The notes under the pieces: generated by a model
Databases searched by the model: none
Seen by the model: the letters and a program-made list of their open reading frames with translations, nothing else
What the model was told of the DNA's origin: nothing
Translations under genes and position numbers: made by a program
In this document: positions 58,588-64,000 of the stretch, one piece after another
Layout: the number at the start of each line of letters is the position of its first letter
Numbering within the stretch: the stretch's first letter is position 1
Source of the DNA: Brachycybe producta
Taxonomy: Eukaryota; Arthropoda; Diplopoda; Playtdesmida; Andrognathidae
Length of the DNA stretch: 64,000 bases
Direction: 5' to 3'
Assembly (NCBI GenBank): GCA_036925085.1
Contig: JAUPFP010000016.1
Coordinates: 3,553,903-3,617,902, forward strand

Positions 58588-58619
58588 CATAGTTCTATCC
58601 ATTCTGTTAGTTCTTTTTA

Positions 58620-59285
58620 AGCCGCTGTTATACAATAGCAACCTCCAATGCAATAAAACATGCAATGTGACATGCAACTTTAATGTGTATAGTGTCATAT
58701 GACATGCAACTTGATAAAACTTTTAACTTGTGTCAAACTCAGTCTCATTGAGTTGCACATGTTCAACTTTGAGAGACTTTTCAAGTAAACTTTTTGAAAA
58801 ATAAACCAATCAGGCCGTTTGCCGGAAATGACATATGTAACAATGAATGAATTCTCGGTTTCATGACTTCCGGTTTATGAACTTCCTGTTAGTTGATCAC
58901 AAATTCACAATATGAACACAAACCAAGGGGGCAGACATTGAAGAAAATCATGTACAATTTTCACTAAGATTTACAGCAGCTCGTGTGGATGGAAAGTCAT
59001 TTTACTTTTTAGCCCTGCATTTTACTTGGATATCCGGAATAGAAATGAAATTTTAAAATTCAGTAAAACAAGGATTAAAAGTAAAATGGCTTCCAATACC
59101 GTACGAGATTCACCCGAATATGTCGGCCCCTTGACAGAAACGAAGTTTTGAAAACTTGATTGGGAACTACAGTTGGTTGCATGTAGTGTGATATAGAAGT
59201 TTATTACAAAGTTCTAGTTGCAAGTCACATTACAGGTTGCATTGCAAGTTGAATTGTATTGGAGGTTGTTAGTGTAATAGCGGCT
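58620..59285. mobile_element. Harbinger-like non-autonomous element (S)
   Basis: Ends AGCCGCTGTTATACAATAGC and the inverse with TAGTGTAATAGCGGCT, with TTA on each side (58617-58619 and 59286-59288). The interrupted CC copy shows a single TTA at the homologous place in CC (5702-6134), so the 3-bp duplication is confirmed. 666 bp, with CAACCTCCAATGCAA and its inverse subterminally. Confidence 0.88.
58925..59135. mobile_element. Inverted-repeat element, copy MM2 inside S
   Basis: AAGGGGGCAGACATTGAAGAA on the left and TATGTCGGCCCCTT on the right are inverse. Internal AATTCAGTAAAAC and GTAAAATGGCTT match MM1. Confidence 0.6.
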
Positions 59286-59414
59286 TTATGTTAACGAAGC
59301 GGACGTTTTCAACTGTTTTTTTTTTTTAATTTTAACTAGAAAGTGGGACGAACCCTAAAAGGTTCTCGAAACTCGAATCCTTCATATACGATTAAGAATT
59401 TTGTATTTTTTTAT

Positions 59415-59582
59415 ATATTATATATATATATATTAAGCTTTGTCTGTCTGTGTATAACGCTTTACAAACAAGGACAAAAACGTTTGAGCACGTCGGAATT
59501 TATTTAAATTTAAATTAACCGGGTTTTTTCTCATGGTCACTTGAATTTCGCTCCCGTCATTTATGTCGGGTTACCCCACTAG
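59415..59582 (+). mobile_element. Non-autonomous Helitron, copy 3
   Basis: The body GAGCACGTCGGAATTTATTT and the end CCCGTCATTTATGTCGGG, TTACCCCACTAG before T, match copies 1 and 2; the hairpin has one mismatch. N1 shows the target as a continuous GAATCCTATATT, so insertion fell between A and T. The 5' boundary in the (TA)n run is uncertain. Confidence 0.75.
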
Positions 59583-59600
59583 TCCTATATTATTCATTAA

Positions 59601-59839
59601 AGGTGGGCCACACTAACGTTAACGTCTAACGTCCATTATCGCAATAATTAAGGCGTCAAAGAATATAGATTAAACAACGCGATAAATGACGTGCTAAATC
59701 GCTTTGATGTGTCAAAAAAGATCGCCACCCGAGCTACCGCCTAACGTCTAACGCCATTAATAATGACGATAATATATTAGCGCGTTAAGTCGTGTCTACG
59801 CGACAATTAACGGCATTAGACGTTAATGTGACCCCAGCA
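59601..59839. mobile_element. Harbinger-like non-autonomous element (P)
   Basis: Ends AGGTGGGCCACACTAACG and the inverse of TGCTGGGGTCACATTAACG with TAA on both sides (59598-59600 and 59840-59842). N1 lacks this insertion. Internal TAACGTCTAACG repeats and their inverse lie subterminally. 239 bp. Confidence 0.85.
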
Positions 59840-60166
59840 TAAGAAGATACAAATAAATGAAATAATATTAAATATTATATTATTAATAATGAAAAAAATC
59901 AAGAAAAAAAATAATTCAGGGTCGCCACAAAGTGGTGATCTGTGTTCGACCACCGAAATTGCAACAATCGCCGGTTTTTTTTTTGTTAGTGAACGCTTCT
60001 ATTGGACGTCAATGGAGTTAAAACTAATTTTAATCAAAGTTTTTAAGTTTTTTTAGGTTAGAATTCGAAAGACGAAAAAAGCGCGAAGATTTGAGTTTTC
60101 GAATCTGGAATATTTTTCAAGATTGGTTGGATTCGAGGATTCGAATGTCCCATCCCTAATTTTAAC

Positions 60167-60522
60167 TATATGATTCCCAACCTTCAACCCTCGTTGTTGT
60201 TAGATGAGATGGGGATAAAACCTATATAAGTTGGCTTCAAGCTTTGGTGATGAATAATGATTCTTTAAAAAAATAAATGATTGATTGGGATAAGATTAGA
60301 GTCTAGGGATTCTAAGAAAGGAAGTTCTTGGCATTTTTTTTCTTCTATTAAGTGAGTTTTACACACAAAAAACAATGTGCTCAATAGCAGCAATATGAAC
60401 AGTTTGCCAAAAATCGTAATTTTTTTATGAAGAAATGAGATGGTTTTTTTTGTGTGTGTTTAAATGAAGATGTTCATTTTAAAGCGAACAATTCAATCGA
60501 TGTTTTTACAAGTATTTGAAAA
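60167..60522. other. Gene-free stretch
   Basis: AT-rich DNA. Nothing was recognised. Confidence 0.5.
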
Positions 60523-60909
60523 CTACAGTGAAAACCGGTTTAACATGAAAACGGATAACTCGGTACCGGTACTCGTCAAGAATAGCGTTTTTTTTTTTTC
60601 TCTGTAGTTTTAATTCGTTCTAGATGACACGGATATCACGAAAATATCGGTTAACACAAAGAATTTTTTCGGTCTTATAAATAAAAATCTATATGAAGTC
60701 TTTTTTTTTTTTAGCTTTGTAAAAAAGTGGCCGGATTTTTCGAATTCGCTCTTTCTGCATCCTGCTTAAAAATACTACACTAAACACTATACATAAATTA
60801 ATTATAATATTATGTAAAATATGCAATCCAAGATTAATTAATTATTTGAAAAAAAATATGTATTCGGAGACAAAATGAAAGTTGCAAAGAAAAAAAAATG
60901 TTTGCATTA

Positions 60910-61844
60910 CAGTAGAGCGTCGATAATCCGGACTCGCCTACACAAAAACGATTTTTAATAATTTACCCCAGTGGTGTATCATCATTCGAGATTCCAATAG
61001 ATCGTTAAGAGCCTATATGTGTGACGCCATTTTGAATATTAGCAGATGACAATTATAGTTCCACTTTTCGCCATTTAGTGGCGCCCCACAGCTAAGCCAT
61101 TGAAACCAATGAGAAAGAGAAATTCCTATTTTAAAAATACATGGTTCAGGCAAATGTTTTGTTTTCTGCAACGAAAATTGTTATTTTCAAAATTCAAATT
61201 GCAATATGTACATAACAATATTGCTCATTTAGTGATGCGTTGGTACAAATTTATAATTAGTTTTTCTATTTTTAATTTCATTTTAAAATCTCGTATTTTT
61301 TTTAGCTCATGTTAAATCCCATAGGCGACAAACGCTCCTCCGTTTATACATTTTATAGGATCTAAATTTCCCACTAACCATAAGTTTCATGATACCCTAA
61401 AATTTGACCACTAATTGTATACGACTCAAATTACTCACCATTGTAGATCAAAAGTTGCTCTTCCTTTTTTCAGTAGTGCATATTTACCCAAAAAAGAGTC
61501 GTTATTAAAATATACCCGTTTTTATCCATCGATAAGAGAGAAAATGGCGGACAAAAGTGCATCAAAATTGATTTTTTTGCCACATGTTGACGTCACACCT
61601 ACAGAAGCGCCTACATGCGAAGATTTTTGTAAGTTTTTTTTCACTGTAGGCTCTTAACGTTATTGGGAATGGTGGTAAGCCAGCCACAAACAATCAACCG
61701 CTCCTAGCAACAAAATACTGTTCAGGTTTGTTTATACGGAAAATAGAAGTAGTGGTTGTTTTGTTTTATGTTTGAAAATCCGGATATATCGATAGTCCGG
61801 ACTGGATCGAGCCCCAATTAGGCCGAATTATCGACGCTCTACTG
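60910..61844. mobile_element. Pogo-like element KK, with NN inside
   Basis: Ends CAGTAGAGCGTCGATAATCC and the inverse TATCGACGCTCTACTG flanked by TA (60908-60909, 61845-61846). A subterminal ATAATCCGGACT/AGTCCGGACT pair is present. It resembles F in layout but is a distinct family. No transposase frame. Confidence 0.8.
61009..61653. mobile_element. TTAA-flanked element (NN)
   Basis: Ends GAGCCTATATG and the inverse TGTAGGCTC with TTAA at 61005-61008 and 61654-61657, the target of piggyBac- and Kolobok-type elements. CG flanks the TTAA on each side by chance or symmetry. It contains ATGGCGG-like and TGGCGCCCC motifs and an 80-codon frame with no domain. 645 bp. Confidence 0.65.
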
Positions 61845-61992
61845 TATTTAATTTCTACATGTATTCGTATTTTAGTACCATAAATATATTACAAAATAGG
61901 TTTTAAAATTATTTCTTTTAACACGAAATTCGGATAACACAAAAAGAAATATGTCGTTTCTTTCAATTGGGTGTTAAGCAGTGTTTGCTGTA

Positions 61993-62895
61993 ATTAAAGT
62001 ATTTTTTTAACAATATTATTCAATATTATTCATATTTATCAATTTTATATTTTCCAAAAAAAAAAAAGAAGGATTTTGATTTTATTTTTGTTTATATTTT
62101 CAAAATATTTTTTTTTGTAATTATTGATTTAAATCACGAAGCTAGTTATCAGTTAATTGCATAGCGAATAACAATTGCTTTTTTTTATGAAATTTAGTCA
62201 TGGAAAGTTTTAAAGAAACCGGTTTTTGAATGGGTTTTAGCCATAAGATTCCTAATATGTTAACTTGTTACCACTTTCAGAGAGAAAGTTTTCTTCATTT
62301 GCTGCTGTTGAATAACCATTAATCACTAATCATTAATCACATTTAATGAAAAAAAGGTTAATTTAATCCTTAAAAGGATCATTGTATACCGTAATAAAAG
62401 CATTTAATTAAAGGTAATTAGAAAATCCAGTTGCATAATCCATGAAGATATTTTACAAAGGTTTTTTTTTTTTCATTTTGTGTTGAAACTCGAGAATGGG
62501 AAGTCCTTTTTTTTATTATAAAATTTTTCTTCAATTAAACGAAATGTGGAAGTAGATGTTTTAGAATAGAAATTGGATTCAACAATTAAGTTTTTGCTTT
62601 TTCTTTATTAATGAATTTTGAGTTTATATATATATTTATTATAGAATAAGAAGAATGAATGAATGATAAGTAGGCTCGTTGCAAGTTTTTGCAACTCAAA
62701 AAACCACAAAAGATAGTGGGCGCAATCCGAAACCTAAACTGTTGACAAGGGTTATTGTTCTGCCTTCTAAGAGACATTTATGTAAAAGGAAAGAATTTCC
62801 GGATATGTTTAATTTTGCGATTAACTTCTCAAATATGAGTTCATTGAAAATCTTAACATGGAAGGATGCCATGATGCATCCCTATCGTTAAGCAA
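61993..62895. other. Gene-free stretch
   Basis: AT-rich DNA. The 70-codon frame at 62679-62891 has ordinary composition but no recognisable domain or partner exon. Confidence 0.45.
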
Positions 62896-62904
62896 GTTAT
62901 CATG

Positions 62905-63103
62905 ACAGGCATTTAGAAATCGGGACGAACACAAGTTGGCTCCGCCCTTTTTATGACGACCGGCAACTGGTTTGTTGTGTGGTTCGACGTTGAAAAGGGC
63001 GGAGCATGTGACGTCGGACTACATAACCAACCAATTAGAAGTTGCCGGTCGTCATAAAAAGGGCGGAGCCAACTTGTGTTCGTCCCGATTTCTAAATGCC
63101 TGT
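62905..63103. mobile_element. Family A foldback element, copy A9
   Basis: The 199-bp element has a perfect 9-bp TSD GTTATCATG (62896-62904 and 63104-63112). Outer arms ACAGGCATTTAG on both sides, inner arms GACCGGCAAC. The left arm lacks TTCTAATT before GGTTTGTTG. The core site is TGACGTCG, one base off. Confidence 0.92.
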
Positions 63104-63112
63104 GTTATCATG

Positions 63113-63400
63113 TAGAGATGTCAACGGTTCAGAACCCGTAGAACCGGTTCGCCAGTTACTAAAACTGCTAGAACCGGATCGCCTATATACGGTTCCGAAC
63201 CGAGTAGAAACGGTCCAGTTCTACACTTTGCCACATCTAACTAATGTGCTGCTCAAATCTGCTAATGCATATTTGGGAAACGCTTTGAACCGGTTCGTGA
63301 AGATCATCGAACTGATCAGAACCGGGTTCCAATAAAATCGCGAATTGCGAATCGATTAAACCGGTTTCAAACGGTTCGATTCTACCCGTTGTAACCTCTA
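63113..63400. mobile_element. hAT-like element (TT) with GAACCGG repeats
   Basis: Ends TAGAGATGTCAACGG and the inverse CCCGTTGTAACCTCTA. The interior is dense in GAACCGG, CGGTTC and AACCGGTT motifs in both orientations. It abuts A9's right TSD, so its own left flank was used as A9's target. 288 bp, non-coding. Confidence 0.65.
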
Positions 63401-64000
63401 AATTTATGCCCTGCCCTTTTTGAACGTATTGCTAGCTGCAGAGATAACACTCTTATGGGAAATCCACGTATAAGTGGAAATGGGCATCCAAAGCAAATTA
63501 AAGAATTAAAGAGCTAGAACTGATGATGCATATTTGTGGTCTTTTTTTTTCTTCTTCCCAAATGTATTTTAAAACTATCGAATTCTCTTGCTTTAGATAT
63601 GAGCTATTCCTCACTAATTTACCCAAAGGTGTTGCTCACTCATCTCAGATATTAATTTAAAAAATTACAACACAACTAGAAGATAAAAAAATACTCTTAA
63701 CTTTTTTTGTTTTTAAATCAGGCAATAATTTTTGGAGAATTGGCCCTTCGAAGTTTCGCTGTTTTGGTGAAAATGATGTAAATGTAAAAAATGCTAACTC
63801 CGAAACTACTAAAGATAGAACAATGGTTGATAGCTCAAAATAAACGGCTTAATAGTGGGAAGAAAAGAGTACTTAATCATCTTTTCATTATTTTAAAATT
63901 TAGGGTGTCAAATTACACGTTCAATTTTTAGCATTTTGGTCAAATTTGAACCCGCTTTAGGCCGTGTTGAGGTCAAAGGTCAAGGTTCATATTCTTTGCA
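63401..64000. other. Gene-free stretch to window end
   Basis: AT-rich DNA. Nothing was recognised. Confidence 0.5.

Larger units (their letters stand above)
58588..59310. mobile_element. Second CC copy, split by S
   Basis: GTTCTATCCATTCTGTTAGT before S and ATGTTAACGAAGCGGACG after S together match the continuous 6012-6052 segment of CC. The remainder of this CC copy is not recognisable beyond about 59315. Confidence 0.65.
59337..60158. mobile_element. hAT-like element, copy N2, with a Helitron and P inside
   Basis: Ends TAGAAAGTGGGACGAA and the inverse TTCGAATGTCCCATCCCTA with a perfect 8-bp TSD ATTTTAAC (59329-59336 and 60159-60166). Inverted relative to N1. Excluding its two insertions it is about the length of N1. 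Confidence 0.85.
60526..61990. mobile_element. Pogo-like element JJ, with KK inside
   Basis: The left end CAGTGAAAACCGGTTTAAC follows TA. The right end reads GTTAAGCAGTGTTTGCTG before TA, a diverged inverse. Subterminal CGGATAAC motifs occur on both sides (60553, 61929). The inserted KK makes up most of its 1.47 kb. Confidence 0.6.

Noticed and set aside
1-64000. CRISPR arrays, operons, bacterial promoters
   Set aside because: The repeats are dispersed transposons and microsatellites, and the sequence is eukaryotic.
1-64000. Retroelement or virus-derived copies
   Set aside because: No LTR pair, reverse transcriptase, capsid-like or envelope-like frame was recognised; the only RNA-mediated elements seen are SINEs.

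Overview
This is repeat-rich, AT-rich eukaryotic DNA, almost certainly from an invertebrate animal. The evidence is tRNA-headed SINEs, many short non-autonomous DNA transposons (pogo/Tc1-like, hAT-like, Harbinger-like, Foldback-like and Helitron), microsatellites, and the absence of dense coding sequence. The species cannot be named from the sequence. I found no convincing protein-coding gene, rRNA, functional tRNA, snRNA, CRISPR array or virus-derived element. The longest open frames (up to 142 codons) fall in transposon hairpins or low-complexity DNA and show no recognisable domain. The window is therefore intergenic DNA or the inside of very long introns. One short minus-strand frame (20280-20546) is kept as a weak, unrecognised exon candidate.

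The informative content is the transposon layer, and many insertions have readable target-site duplications (TSDs). (1) Foldback-like elements A (ten copies, one a fragment) and B (three copies) have about 75-bp inverted arms beginning ACAGG, flank 9-bp TSDs, and share a core that usually carries TGACGTCA. Family E (two 158-bp copies) also makes 9-bp TSDs. (2) hAT-like elements with 8-bp TSDs: G, I, N, T and Z. (3) Harbinger-like elements with TTA or TAA TSDs: CC, P, Q, QQ, S and probably K. (4) Elements at TA: F, FF, GG, JJ and KK. (5) One TTAA element, NN. (6) Helitrons ending in a hairpin plus CTAG, inserted between A and T (three copies plus a fragment). (7) Families C and D, whose ends share a GATGGCGCC-containing module. 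(8) Other inverted-repeat families: H, J, L, LL, M, MM, U, V, VV, W, X, Y and BB.

Layout: 1-5.7 kb holds GG1 (with a SINE-like head, a Helitron tail and an A fragment inside it), D1 with A1 inside, C1 and A2. 5.7-12.5 kb holds CC, A3, QQ, a tandem duplication, K, hairpin Y and B1. 13-22 kb holds a hairpin, Z, A4, M1, X1 with A5 inside, N1, BB, and F1 with G inside. 24-34 kb holds B2 with E1 inside, an S fragment, hairpin W, SINE UU1 with A6 inside, J with I1 inside, B3, A7, X2, L1, L2 and A8. 36-48 kb holds a perfect 54-bp tandem duplication, C2, Q, GG2 with pogo-like pieces and a Helitron inside, D2 with E2 inside, F3 with I2 and H inside, U and V. 50-64 kb holds SINE UU2, FF with a Helitron inside, C3, the M2-M3 tandem pair, the LL/T/MM composite, a stacked nest CC/S/N2/Helitron/P, the triple nest JJ/KK/NN, A9 and TT. 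Letters are local labels given here, not database names.

There is no operon or pathway to describe. What works together here is the history of insertion: nested copies give a relative chronology, and several insertions can be checked against uninterrupted copies in the same window.
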